From assembly GCA_023548195.1 (NCBI GenBank), contig JAJHZJ010000008.1, positions 5,294,215 through 5,358,214 on the forward strand: 64,000 bases of DNA. Reading direction: 5' to 3'. The notes beneath the pieces are model-generated. The model was not told where the DNA came from, did no database searches, and saw only the letters and a list, made by a program, of their open reading frames with translations. Positions 11,046 to 22,114 of the stretch are shown in pieces. Source of the DNA: Bettongia penicillata ogilbyi. Lineage: Eukaryota > Chordata > Mammalia > Diprotodontia > Potoroidae. The number at the start of each line of letters is the position of its first letter. Positions within the stretch are counted from its first letter, which is position 1. Made by a program: the position numbers and the translations under genes.

Positions 11046-11379
11046 CTAAAGGAAGTTAGATGTGATGTAAAATGTGCTGCCTTTGGGGTGGGGGTGGGGA
11101 AATCTCCAAGTGGAAGCTGGATGGCCCCTTGTCAATGATGTTGTCAAAAGTCCTGTTTCCAGAAATGACTGGACTAGCTGAGGTCCTTTAATTAACTTAA
11201 TTAGTTAAATTTAGTTAACCAATTAACTGGGGCCAAAATGCTCTGTAACTCCAGAAGGGGCAGTCAAGAGATTTTTAACCACCCTGATAGAAAGTTAACC
11301 AGACAGAAGTGTCTGTAGTGCCTGTTGTTCCAGACTCTAGACCCAGAAAGGCAGAGTCAGCATTGATGCACCTTAGATG

Positions 11380-11478
11380 ATGCTCTCTCTCTCTCTCTTT
11401 CTATGTCTCTGTCTCTATCTCTCTGTCGCTCTCTGTCTCTGTCTCTCCCTCCCTCCCTCTCCCCCCATACACACTCAC

Positions 11479-11515
<37 letters not shown>
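11380..11515. repeat. CT-rich tract followed by (CA)n microsatellite
   Basis: 11380-11465 is CTCT/CTGT-rich; 11480-11513 is (AC)n. Confidence 0.9.
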
Positions 11516-11529
11516 ATAGAGTACAAAAT

Positions 11530-11730
11530 AAAAAGCTCTCTCTTTGGCATTCAAAGCCCTTGATAACCTGGTCTTCACTTGCATTTCCAGTCTTCTTATA
11601 CCTTAATCACCCTCACATACACTGGAATCCAGTGACACTGGCCTCCCTGCTGTTCCTCCCTTAAGACACTCTATCCTCTGATTCTGGCCATTTTCACTGT
11701 CTAGTTCCTAAAACCATGACAGGCTACCTT
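11530..11730 (+). mobile_element. L2 LINE 3' region
   Basis: 'ggcattcaaagcccttgata' and 'acctggtcttcacttgcatt' match the L2 ORF2-end/3' UTR pattern. Confidence 0.6.
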
Positions 11731-12349
11731 GAACACAATGCTATGAATATAATGGTAGGTTTCAGTAAACATTTTAGGAATTGGAATGAATGTAATTGAC
11801 TCCAACTAACCTAATCTCTACTATCTCCTACAAAGATATTGGAACAAGGATTGCATCCCCCCTCCCCATCTCCACCTTGACCTTCTAGTCCCCTGTGAAT
11901 GGTTAACTCTAACTCAACTAATTATTGACATTTTTACAGAAAAACATGGATAGATGATATGATTTTAACCTTTAACCCACATAGCAGGTTACATATCTAC
12001 TAGGATTGCAACCCTTTGCTGGTCTGATGCCCTTAGCTTTGGAGTTCTATTCTGTATTCAGGATATATATGGAAATATCTGGAAAAACTGTTTTTTTTCT
12101 TCCTGACTTGGGTGAGGGAGTTGGGTGCAGTTTTAACAGTCTCAAGACTGAGTTGCAGCATCACTTATTAGAAGAGTATTGGTTATTTAGAACACACAGC
12201 TCCATGCTCATCTTCCTTCTTCACACTCAGAGAAATAGTTTATCTCACTAAGGTAAAAAGGAGAATTAATAACAACTCAGTATGATGCTTTAAAGTTGAC
12301 GGAGAGTTTTCTTCACAATACTTCTGTAGAGTAGTGATTATTAGATTTA

Positions 12350-12641
12350 TTATTGGTTGGTTGTTGTCCTTCGACAGAAGCCCAAGATGACATCGCTATG
12401 CTAGAGTCAAGCGTCAGTGTGTCGGACTGTGCCTGAGCAGACCAGTATGAGCTCCGAATACTCTAACAAGTCGGGCACGAATAGTCTGTGTGAACATTTG
12501 GGGTGGATACTCTAAATGTGTGCATCCTGCGTTTCCGTTGAGCTGTTTCAATTCTGCTTTGCTCATAGAACACAGCACCTTCCCTGATGTAGGCATGCCA
12601 TGCTGGGTGCTCCTGTGCCAGCATCTCCCATGTCACACAAT
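12350..12641 (-). mobile_element. RTE-like LINE 3' end (left part, split by retrocopy)
   Basis: Minus-strand LINE tail ending in CCAA repeats. It encodes the degraded counterpart of the C2H2-finger tail seen at 49168-49240 (here the cysteines are lost, the two histidines kept). The element resumes at 14471 after the ERV retrocopy. Confidence 0.8.
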
Positions 12642-12657
12642 CAATTCCAAAGTTCTT
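12642..12657 (+). repeat. target-site duplication, left copy
   Basis: CAATTCCAAAGTTCTT, identical to 14455-14470. The paralogous LINE at 49395-49415 has a single uninterrupted copy of this site. Confidence 0.9.
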
Positions 12658-12669
12658 TTTTTTTTTTTT

Positions 12670-12831
12670 AAAGTCAAAGAAAACAAAGTTTATTAAGGAT
12701 TCGCTTAATTGGGTTGCCTCTTTAGGAGCCTAAGCATTTGTAACTCTTGTATTCACAAGAGGGCCAGATAGAATCCCAGCTAGACAGAGTCTGAGCTAGA
12801 TTCAATCTGAGTGCCTTCATGGAGGCAAGGT
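12670..12831 (-). repeat. ERV R region, 3' copy
   Basis: About 160 bp repeated at 14300-14454 with scattered substitutions. Its minus strand carries AATAAA (complement at 12690-12700) and ends directly at the poly(A) run. Confidence 0.85.
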
Positions 12832-13419
12832 GGGACTTAAATACAGAAAAGAGTATAAGAGGGATGGGGGCTGGGGGGTGGGGGGGCTGGTGGTCTGGTA
12901 GTCCAGAGTGATGGAAGGAGGGGTTTAGGAAGGGTCTTGAGGAGAAGTCCAAGGAGGGTCAAAGCCTGGAAACACCTAGAGGCTATCAGGAGATATCAGA
13001 CAATGAGGGTTTGGGTGGGAAGCAGGTGGGGCAATCCAGAGATCTTGATAGGGGAAGTATGGGAATGGATACAGATCTGGATGGCAGCCTGGGGAATGGG
13101 GTTTTGATGGGATCAAGGGTGGGGAGTGCAAGAGACCTCAACTGATCATGAAAAGCCCACTGCCGAAACAAATGGGAAGATTAGATTTGAGTAAGAAAGG
13201 CCAGATTAAGGGGGAAGATTCAAGAGGAGCTCAAGGAGGCTCCCAGGGTCTAAACCCCATCATTCCCCCCTCAAACAGACTGAACCCAGATTCTTTTGGG
13301 GTAAAGGGCGAAGGTCTCAGCTTCTGAAACTTCTTCCTGCTGGCAAGGGGTGTAGAGCTGTCCCTGCCTTGATGGGTCCTGTTCAAGGGGTCAGACTTCA
13401 AAACCTGGGTGGTGCTAGG

Positions 13420-14222
13420 TCAGACCTTGGATTCAGATGGAGGTTGGTATATAGCCTGGGCTGTCATCTGTAAGTTGATGGCTTGCACTCTGGAAAAGAC
13501 AAACCTGGCAAGGAGGTTAGGCAAACACACACCAAGCAGGTACAAAAGGAGTATAAAGAAAAGACAGTTTCCCTGGCACAAAAGATAATTTCTCTGGACA
13601 GAATTACAGATGACTACGGCAAGGCCAAAGCATAGAAGGGCATGTTTGATAGGGGAGTCTTTTGCTGTCAGATATCCCCTTTCTTTCCAGACTACTCCAT
13701 GGGCATGTAGAGCAAGAAAAGCATATTTTGAGTAAATAAAAACATCAACTGGCTGGGGGTCAAGTCCTAAGGAATGGGTTAAGATTCCCAAAGCCTGTCC
13801 TGTCCTTTCATCAACACAGAGAGTAAAAAGTTTTCCCAGATTGGGTAGGGCTAGTGATGGGGTGGTGGTCAAATTAGTTTTCAGACTCTCAAAAACTTTA
13901 ACCTGGTCTGAGTAAATGCCCTGAATAGGGTCATAAAGGGGTTTAGCAATAAAATCAAAATTAGGAATCCAGAGTCTACAAAAACCAGCCATACCTAGAA
14001 ATGCTCGAAGCTGTTTCTTAGTGACTGGGACAGGGATAGACAGAATTGTCTTTTTCCTCTCAGGGGTTAAGGAATGAGAAGTAGGTGTGAGTTCATGGCC
14101 CAGATACTTTACTGAGTGGCAGGCTATCTGGACTTTGTCCAAGGAGACCCTATAACCTCTAGTGCCCAAGAAATTAAGAGTCTCTATGGCAGCAGCCAGA
14201 GAAGCTTCCCAGCCAGGGAATC
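13420..14222 (-). pseudogene. gammaretrovirus-like pol/env remnant, internally deleted
   Basis: An open frame whose retroviral homology begins near 14222, after an in-frame stop. Part 1 (about 14220-13750) is the RT thumb/connection with LRAFLGMAGFCRLW. Part 2 (about 13749-13640) is the end of RNase H (the HAHGVVWKERG segment). Part 3 (about 13630-13420) resembles the membrane-spanning and cytoplasmic end of Env, with a hydrophobic stretch near residues 204-220. The RT catalytic palm, most of RNase H, integrase and nearly all Env are absent, so it cannot be functional. The frame has no ATG at its start. The two internal joins may be deletions in the parent provirus or splice joins. Confidence 0.8.
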
Positions 14223-14299
14223 AAAAATGTGATGAGGTTTATGGGTGCTGGGGACCCCAAAATGTGGACAGTCCAGGTCGTGCTCGAATGAATTCGACT

Positions 14300-14454
14300 C
14301 AAGCCTTCTTAAAGCCAAAGAAAACAAAGTTTATTAAGGATTCGCCAAATTGGGTTGCCTCTTAAGGAGCCTAAGTACTTGTAAAGCTTGTATTGACAAG
14401 CGGGACAGATAGAATCTCAGCTAGACAGGGTCTGAGCTGGATTGAATCTGAGCC
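14300..14454 (-). repeat. ERV R region, 5' copy
   Basis: Begins at the retrocopy's 5' end immediately inside the target duplication and continues into U5 (to about 14255). Matches 12670-12831. Confidence 0.85.
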
Positions 14455-14470
14455 CAATTCCAAAGTTCTT
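14455..14470 (+). repeat. target-site duplication, right copy
   Basis: CAATTCCAAAGTTCTT, identical to 12642-12657. Confidence 0.9.
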
Positions 14471-15065
14471 AAGAGAAATCTTAAGAGTGTCCTTGTATCA
14501 TTTCTTCTGACCACCAAGTGAGAAGCTGCCCCATGTGAGTTCTCCATAAAATAGTCTTTTTGGTAAGCATACCATTCACATTTGAACAGTGTGGCAACCC
14601 ATTGGAGTTGTGTTCTCTGCAGTAGAGTTTGAATGCTTGGCAGTTTAGCTCAAGCAAGGACTTCAGTGTATGGTACCTTATCCTGCCAGGTGATCTTCCT
14701 AAGACAGTTCAAATGGAAGCGATTCAGTTTCTTAGCACGGCGCTGGTTGACTGTCCATGTTTCACAGACATACAATACTGAGGTCAGCCCAATGGTTCTG
14801 TAGGCCTTCAATTTGGTAGTCAGTCTAATACCTCTTTTCTCTCACACTTTCCTTCAAACGCTGAGCTAGCTCTGGCAATGTGTGCATCAACTTATTATCA
14901 ATGTGTACATCCTGGGAAAGTACACTACCAAGGTAAGTGAACTTATCCACAGCATTCAAAACTTCTCCATTTGCTTTAACCAATGGTTACACGTATGGAT
15001 GGTGTGATGATGGATGATGGAGCACCTGTGTTTTCTTGGTGTGAATTGTTAGGCCAAAATTAGAG
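14471..15065 (-). mobile_element. RTE-like LINE (right part of split copy)
   Basis: Continues the 12350-12641 copy and parallels 49411-50030. The minus strand encodes the end of the RT region and the C-terminal LINE domain, with frameshifts and stops. Confidence 0.8.
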
Positions 15066-15129
15066 AGGTAAAGTAATTTGGCCAGGGTCACATATGGCTA
15101 GTAAATGTCAGAGGCTAGAAACCTGGAGA

Positions 15130-15312
15130 TCTGTGAATCTTGTATTTTTTTTTTTAAATTTTGATCATTATATTTCTATGTGATAGATTTCCTTTGTAAT
15201 TCTGTATATTTTAATTTAGGTAATAAAAAACCTACAATTCTGAGGAGTTCACAGGCATCATCTGATTTCCAGAGGCTCCTTTTATATCTAAGTCATGTAT
15301 CCATTTGGAGCT
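15130..15312 (-). mobile_element. L1 ORF2-end/3' UTR fragment (left of SINE)
   Basis: Antisense L1 text (catgtatccatttggagctt) broken by the SINE at 15325 and resuming at 15632. Confidence 0.7.
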
Positions 15313-15324
15313 TATCTTGCTATA

Positions 15325-15619
15325 AATGGGGCAGCTAGGTGTGCAGTGGATAGAGCAGCAGTGCAGGAGTCAGGAGGACCTGAGTTCGAATCTTACCTCA
15401 GACTTTTGACACTCACTAGCTGTGTGACCTTGGGCAAGTCACTTAACCCCACTTGCCTCACCCTGATGAATATCTGGTCACTGGATTCAGATGGCTCTAG
15501 AGGAGAAGTGAGGCTGGTGACTTGCACAGCCCTTCCTCACTCAAAAAGTCAAGTGCAAGTCATGTCATTATTTCTCTGATAGCATGGTCTTCTTTGGCAA
15601 TGAAGGATGAACACACTGG
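15325..15619 (+). mobile_element. composite SINE: tRNA-type head plus RTE-like tail, with target duplication
   Basis: Head 'ggggcagctaggtgtgcagt' with A-box and 'gagttcgaatc' B-box, CORE-like 'tgtgaccttgggcaagtcac', then the 'gatgaatatctggtcactgg' body and RTE-like tail. Flanked by TATCTTGCTATA at 15313-15324 and 15620-15631, a clean 12-bp target duplication inside an L1. Confidence 0.9.
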
Positions 15620-15631
15620 TATCTTGCTATA

Positions 15632-16390
15632 TGGTATGAGGTATTGCTCTAAACCTAGTATCTGTCAAACATCTTTCCAGTTTTCCCAGCAATTTTTGTT
15701 GAAATGAATTCTGTTATTATTTTTTCAGCCTCTCTAAAGTAAACCTTTGGCTTACTGAATAAATAAATTAATTTAGGTACTATTGTTATTTTTAGTGTAT
15801 TTTCCCAGCCTACCCATGATATTCCTTCATTTATTTATGTCTATATTTCTATAATGAGCATTTTGTAGTTATAGTCATAGAGTTCTTTTGTATATATTAC
15901 TAGGTACACTCACAAGTATATTATATATTCTTCAGTTATTTTATTTTTAAAAATATATTTTATTTATTTTAAGCAACCAAAATCTGCCTCCCCCCACACA
16001 CACAATTGAGGACACACAAAATATAGATCATAATAATCAGTCAAAACAGATTTCTATATTGGTCATGTCTAAAAAAAATGTTTATTTCAATCTGCGTTCT
16101 GAGTCCTTCACTTCTCTGTAATGAGGCAGATAGCAAGCCTCTCCATACTTCTCTGGAATTGGTCATTATGCTAAGAGATCAGAGAATCCAATAGTATTCC
16201 ATCATATTTATAACCATAACTATTCATCCATTTTCAAATTTACACTCTACTCCACTCAGATTCCCATTCTTTACCACCTCAAAAAATGAAAAGCTATAAA
16301 TACCTTTTTACATCCACAAAGTTTGTTGAGTTTAGAACTAGCCCTTCCACCACCCCACCCCCATCTGTCCTCTCTTTAATTCCTTTTCCC
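15632..16390 (-). mobile_element. L1 ORF2-end and 3' UTR (right of SINE)
   Basis: 'ggtatgaggtattgctctaa' through 'gttttcccagcaatttttgt' is L1 ORF2 antisense. 15945-16320 contains the 3' UTR motif 'ccaatagtattccatcatat'. Diverged. Confidence 0.7.
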
Positions 16391-16499
16391 CTCTTCTCCA
16401 CTTTTTATTCTATTTCCCTGTTGAGTGAAGTGTATTTCTGCATTGAAATTTGTTTGTATGTGTAGCCTTCCTTTTTTTGACCAGTTCAAATGAAAACGA

Positions 16500-16672
16500 G
16501 GTTCAACTGTAATCCACTCCCCACCATACCTTACTCCCTGCTTTTATAGATGGGTACTTGTGCACTCTGATTCTGCGAGACAGCTTTCCTGACAAGTCTA
16601 AATTTGGTTTTGCAATTTCCATTCATTGCTCCTACAATAAATCCACCCTCTCGACCAAGCTACTGTTGTTCA
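16500..16672 (+). mobile_element. LTR fragment, member 1 of an inverted composite pair
   Basis: TATA-like TTTATAGATG near 16543 and AATAAA near 16636. It matches the reverse complement of about 19795-19945 closely, including the junction to the adjoining SINE. Confidence 0.65.
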
Positions 16673-16918
16673 GCCATTTTCAGTTGTGTTCAACTATTCA
16701 TGACCCCCATTTGGGGTTTTCTTGGCAAAGACACTGGAGTGGTTTACCATTTCCTTCTCCAGTTCATTTGACAAATGAGGAAATGGAGGCAAACAGGGTT
16801 AAGTGACTTGCCCAGGTTCACACAGCTAGTAAGTGTCTGAGGCCAGATTTGAACTTAGGAAGATGAGTCCTCTTGACTCCAGGCCTAGTGCTCTGTACAC
16901 TATGGTGCCACCTAGCTG
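16673..16918 (-). mobile_element. marsupial tRNA-headed SINE joined to the LTR fragment
   Basis: Full antisense copy from 'tgttcagccattttcagttg' to the head 'ggtgccacctagctgcc'. It shares its LTR junction with the copy at 19556. Confidence 0.85.
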
Positions 16919-17754
16919 CCAGTGTAATCCTTCCTCTGTATAACAGCCCTGAACATATTTGATGTTTCCCCACACCCAGTCTTCTCTTCTCCAGGAGGTC
17001 CATCCCCTAGTTCCTTCAACCAATCCTTCAACATGATGCAGACTTAAGGTCTGATATGACATGGACCATTATGGAAATGATAGCAGTTACAACAAAAAAT
17101 ACATATTTTTTTAGTAGGGGTAACTGGACTTATGAATTCATTAATACAGGGAACTTGCAGGTGAGAAAAATTCTACCAAGGGCATTTAACATTTTTTTCT
17201 TTAAGTACATTGTGTGTTATCAATGGAAGCACATCTGGAACTTTAAGTCTATTTCTTTTCCTTTTTTTCTGATTTGAATATAATTTTAGTTCAACAGTTC
17301 TTTATATGTTTGAGGAAGAAATCTCCTTTTTGGCCTTTTAGTTTTCAGATTTTATTTTTAAAATTCATACCTTCTTACTGAAATTTTTCTGTTTTGATAT
17401 TTTAAATCCTATTTATTAAAAAGGACTTCTTTTTACAAAAAATTAAAAACTCTTATTCTATGTTTTGTTTTAGTCTCTTCTGGGTAGTGCCGTCTCTCAG
17501 GATCAATCAGGACATGCCTAAATCTATAGATACAAAATAACAGCTAAATATTACATTAAGTACATGTTGATAAGATAATGTGCATGGGCAATTGATTTTG
17601 ATTGCTTGGGTGCTGTTACCTAAATTTAGACTTAAGGGTAAAACTAAAGACATTATAAAAGAATTGAAAAGAAATTTACAAGTAGGTGGACTATAATGTA
17701 ATTCATAGTGAGACCAAGCCAAGAAGAACCCATTTGGTCTTTTGAAAATTCCTG
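16919..17754. other. no recognisable feature
   Basis: AT-rich sequence; parts near 17200-17450 look like degraded LINE but I cannot assign them. No supported gene. Confidence 0.35.
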
Positions 17755-17756
17755 GT

Positions 17757-17890
17757 AGGCAACAGCCAGCTGTCTCAGTGGAAAGAGCACTGAGTCCTGG
17801 AGTCTGGGGAATCTGGGTTCAAATCCAGCCTCAGACACGTACTAGTTGTGCGAACCTGGGCAAGTCATTTAACCCCAAGTGCCTAAAAAA
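17757..17890 (+). mobile_element. marsupial tRNA-headed SINE, short form
   Basis: 'cagccagctgtctcagtgga' head, 'gggttcaaatccagcc' B-box, 'ctgggcaagtcatttaaccc' core, ending after 'aagtgcctaaaaaa'. Confidence 0.85.
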
Positions 17891-18284
17891 GATAGATATA
17901 TTGACAACCCTCCCCCCACCCATACACATTCCGCTGTAGAGAAGTAGTTACTTAGGAAAATAAAAGACTTAATAAGCAAATGGGACTTGCCAGCAAAGAA
18001 ACTGAGAGATATATTTGTCCCTCCAAACCAAAGTCTTCCTGCAGGCTAGATCTCCTGTAGGAAGAGAAAGAAACTTCACGTGTGAATAAAACTCAAATTT
18101 TGAGATATTAATGCAGAGGAAGACCATGAACCTGAGATGGGAACCTTCTCTGAAAAGGAACTATGGTCCCCTGGGGAACAAACATGGCGAATCTGGGGTG
18201 AACAAGGAGACAGATTCATTGTGCAAATGGCTTGCATTTGAGTTAGAAAACAGGAGAAAGTTAAAAGAAAGCCTCAGAGTAAGA

Positions 18285-18455
18285 CTGGAGAACCTGCAAT
18301 CTGGAGGCCACATGTGACCTCCAAGGTCCTCAAGTGCAGCCATTGGAATCTAAACTTTACAGAACAAACTCTATTTATTAAGGGAAATTTGTTCTGTGAA
18401 GTTTGGATTCAGTGAAAGGTCCATACTTGAGGGCCACATGTTCCTTAACCTTGCC
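18285..18455. mobile_element. palindromic hAT-type MITE (family 1), degraded
   Basis: 'ggccacatgtgacctcc' and its inverted counterpart flank the central 'cagaacaaactctatttatt'. Matches 31945-32141 and 50523-50723; ends eroded. Confidence 0.65.
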
Positions 18456-19555
18456 TTAGATGACTGGCTTCTGGACTTGTAGAAGATCTGAATCTTACAG
18501 TATGCCAGTTTACAAAGACTAAAATAAGAATTTGGTTGTGCTGGGACACCGCAACAAGTATATAATATGTTACAACTGAGCCTGAGAAGGTAAACGATTT
18601 CTCCAGAAACACACAGAGAGGAAATGTCTAAGGTAGAATTTGAATCTGGGGCACTGTAAGGTAATTTGAAGATCTTCCCTGCTCCTTAATAGTCCCATGT
18701 GATCTGCTCTGAGCTTTGGCCCAGACCACAGCTTGAGTCACATGAAGCCCATGGTGGGAGGAACTTACCAAATGGGAGAATAAGGAGAGTGGCGCAGAGC
18801 TGGAAAAGAATGAGACAGAGCAGAGCAGCTAGTGTGAGTGAGAGAGGGAGTAATTTTGTCTAAAGGAGCTTGTTTGTGGGAAGGCCTGATAGAGGGAAGG
18901 CTTGGGATGGTCATGCTCCCTTATTTGATAATGTGTATAGATTTCTTTGTTACTATGATGGATCTGGCTTCCTGCTGTTTGATGTCTTGGTTTTGTCTTT
19001 GAGGAAGAGAGTTTATATTTTGTGAATCTACCCTGGCAATGTGCCTACATATCCATAGTGACTTCTGCGGGTATCACATTGGTAGTACAGGTATCCTTAC
19101 TCCAAGGCTACCTCCATTCTGTCCACTCTTCCACCTAGCACTTTCTTCTCAAAACAATGGTGGAAGCTGAAGCAATATAACCAAGTGCTATGAAAACAAT
19201 TATTTCAATAGGATATCATAACATTTAGAGAAGTCATAATACATTTAGCTCAATTTGTTTTCCACCAGAATGGTGACAGGTATACATATAAAATTTCTGA
19301 AAACTATAGTAAGGCTTGCTGTTGGAGTTTTGTTGCTAAAATCACAAACAAATCTTTTAAGTGATGACACAATCCAGCTACTTTATGGATTAAATAGGTC
19401 CATTTTTGGGTGGGGGAAGTGTTATGGGAGATTTTTACATTTAAACCAACTTTCTACAGAAAAACACCTTCCAAGTTCCAAACAACTGACTTAATATGTG
19501 AACTTCTAAGACATAATTCATTGATAATTTGGGCCTGTGTGCAGTATAGCCTTGC
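18456..19555. other. no recognisable gene; a weak MIR fragment near 18590-18665
   Basis: Otherwise unique-looking sequence with no supported features. Confidence 0.35.
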
Positions 19556-19793
19556 TGTCTAGGTGGTACAGTAGATAGAACACCAGGTCTGAAATCAGAA
19601 AGACCTGAGTTCAAATGTGACCTCAGACACTTGCTAGCTGTGTGATCCTGGGCAAGTCACTTAACCCTGTTTGCCTCCATTTCCTCATCTGTCAATTGAG
19701 CTGGAGAAGGAAATGGCAAACCACTCCAGTATCTTTGCCAAGAAAACCCCAAATGGGGGTCATGAATAGCCAAACACAGCTGAAAATGACTGA
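19556..19793 (+). mobile_element. marsupial tRNA-headed SINE, member 2 of the inverted pair
   Basis: 'gctgtctaggtggtacagta' head through 'gccaagaaaaccccaaatgg'. Its 3' end joins an LTR fragment at the same point as the inverted copy at 16673-16918. Confidence 0.85.
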
Positions 19794-19945
19794 ACGATAG
19801 CTTGGTTGAGAGGGTGGATTTATTGTAGGAGCAATGAATGGAAATTGCAAAACCAAATTTAGACTTGTCAGGAAAGCTGTCTCGCAGAATCAGAGTACAC
19901 AAGAAGACATCTATATAAGCAGGGAGTAAGGATGGTGGGGGAAGT
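19794..19945 (-). mobile_element. LTR fragment, member 2 of the inverted pair
   Basis: Reverse complement of 16500-16672 with few differences; minus strand has TATATAGATG and AATAAA. Confidence 0.65.
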
Positions 19946-20630
19946 AGACTTCAACTAAAATAACACAGCAATAACAACAAAATAGCATTAAAATTGTTCA
20001 TGGTGTAATAAAGATCTTGTGTTCTAAGTTCCTAAGCATGAGCTTTGTTGGTTATCAACCTGAAGGCCTGGGATATGGCTGAGGATTGTGGGGCTAGTTA
20101 GGCTACTGTCTCAAGGCTTGAGATTTTGTAACTGGACCTATGATCACTGTGGGGAAGTGCCAAGCATATCATACCAGTTCTAAGTGCATTGCCTTTGGGC
20201 ACTGAAAGTCACTTACCCTTGTCAGAGTCAATATGTGTTAAAGGTGGAACTGAGACCAAAGTCTTCCTGTCCTCCAGACCTCCTCCAGCCACCATCTCTA
20301 GTCTAATTAAATGGCTCTTTGAATGATTTTTTTGTTCTAGTTCCAGAACAGTGACAAATAGAATATCATGTTCACCCATGAGCACCACAAAAACAACTGA
20401 GCTCCTTTTCCACTCCCATAAATTATAGGTAATCTCTAGGACTTCCTCCATCTTCCAGAAATCCATTGGCTTAGAGAGAGGGTTTTTGGCAGACATAATC
20501 AAGTACACAGTTCAATTATTGTTTTTTAAATAAGAGTTCATCCATGTGAGTCTACTAATGTGACAAAGAAGATGTATAAAAAGCTAATGTGATCTTTCTG
20601 TGCATTTATCAGAGATTAGAGTCCGGAAAG
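19946..20630. other. no recognisable feature
   Basis: Unique-looking sequence; no gene or repeat I can support. Confidence 0.35.
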
Positions 20631-20634
20631 GAAA

Positions 20635-20995
20635 AGGTGAACTCTATCTGGGGCAGGCCATAATTGAAATACTGTGTATTCTGGGAGCCACATATCAGGA
20701 AAGACATCTGGCCACACTGGAAAGTATCCAGAGGAGGCTAATCAGGGTGGTTGGTAAAGGACCTCCAGGGCATACCATACAAATTACATGAAGGAACCTG
20801 GGATGTTTGGCCTGGAGGTTAAGGTTAAGCCAAGGGAAAGGGATTAAATGTTTCTGTTTGGTCCCACAAGAGCTGAAGTTCACAGGGGCAAATTTAGGTT
20901 TGTAGTTAGGAGGGGAAAAAAATTCCTAACAGAGTTTTCCCCTAGTGTAAGGGTAGCTTTGGGAGGTCGTAAGTTCCCCCTTACTGCAGATCATC
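20635..20995 (+). mobile_element. CR1/L3 LINE 3' region
   Basis: 'ggaaagtatccagaggaggc', 'gaacctgggatgtttggcct' and 'ggggaaaaaaattcctaaca' occur in CR1 order. This is the longest of four CR1 copies in the window. Confidence 0.7.
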
Positions 20996-21734
20996 ACCAG
21001 AGCCTAAGTGATCTATAGTTAGGGCGTCTAGTCACAGGGGAACTCCTTTTCAGGAGTGGATTAACCAGGATCGGGGGGCATTTGAATTCTGAGGTTCTGT
21101 GCTCCTCTCTATTGACTCACTGTCCATTTTTTAAAATATGAAAACTGGGTGTTGGCAGTTCATTTTACTTCTGTGCCACTAATTCTAATTATAGTCTACC
21201 AGAGCACCTTGACATAATTCTCCCCCTCGGTTCAAATGACAGCTCTCAACAATATACTGCTACTTAAAAAGAGCCTCTCTCTGCCCTTCCAAAACTCAGA
21301 GAGCCATCTGTCCGTTCTGGAATGCATCAAATTCAAAATGAAATGAGTTTAGTATTCTATTTGTCCTCTGGAGCTTTAGATAAAATAAATGAATTTTTAT
21401 AATCTGCTGCATTCAGGCTTAGAGCATTGTGAAGGCTAGCTATTGACCAGTAGGGACGCCTAGTGGCTAATCACATGAAGTGTGACAATGACCCCGAATC
21501 CCTATTTTTCCTTCCCATTTTGACTCTAAGATGACACATTGAAATGGAAGACTTTTTGCAAATCTTAACAGTCACACAGACTATCCCCTTATCACTTTGT
21601 TATCTGGCATTTTATGAGGGCTCCCCTGGAGAATTTAGCATTAGATTCCCTTTGTGCTCTTCTGGGATTGTGAGTTTATTTTTGAAAAGTCCTATAGGGC
21701 CAGAGTGCTTTAGCCATCTTTATGAAAACTTGAA
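20996..21734. other. no recognisable feature
   Basis: Unique-looking sequence with no supported gene or repeat. Confidence 0.35.
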
Positions 21735-21975
21735 GTTTTGTGGTTCAGTTGTGTCTGACTCTTCATGACCCCATGGGGTTTTCTTGGCAAAGATACTGAA
21801 GTGGTTCACCATTCCCTTCTCCAGCTCATAGATGGGGAAACTGAGGCAAACGGATTTAAGTGACTTGCCTGGGGTTTATATGGCTAATAAGTATTTGAAG
21901 CCAGCTTTGAACTCACGAAGATGAGTCTTTCTGATTCCAAGCTGAGTGCTCCATTCATTGCACCATGTAGCTGTC
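21735..21975 (-). mobile_element. marsupial tRNA-headed SINE
   Basis: Antisense 'ggttcagttgtgtctgactc', 'ttttcttggcaaagatactg', 'gcaaacggatttaagtgact', ending at 'gcaccatgtagctgtcc'. Confidence 0.85.
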
Positions 21976-22114
21976 CAAACTTGAAGTTACTAGGGGTGTA
22001 ACTATATATGAGACTAAGTGCTGGAAGAGCTGGAAGAGATGGTGGCAAAGAGTATTTGAAGTCTACAGACCTGGGAAATAGTGCAGTTCTGTTGGAAGAA
22101 CTGTATGGTATGGT

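Larger units (their letters stand above)
12656..14454 (-). mobile_element. L1-mobilised (processed) copy of an endogenous retrovirus transcript
   Basis: Read on the minus strand: R-U5 and leader from 14454, a truncated pol-env body, a purine tract GAGGGGGGAATGA (13272-13260), U3 beginning TGGGGTTTAG at 13259, a TATTTAA promoter near 12855, R with AATAAA about 20 nt before the end, then 14 A (12669-12656). R occurs at both ends but U3 only at the right-hand transcript end and U5 only at the left, exactly an mRNA layout. The 16-bp target duplication is far longer than the 4-6 bp made by retroviral integrase. So the copy was made by LINE machinery from a polyadenylated viral RNA. It is defective: most of gag, pol and env is missing. 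Confidence 0.85.

Noticed and set aside
15340..15375. tRNA-like A and B boxes in SINE heads throughout the window
   Set aside because: These are RNA polymerase III promoters of SINEs; no cloverleaf with acceptor stem and anticodon arm is intact, so no tRNA gene is called.
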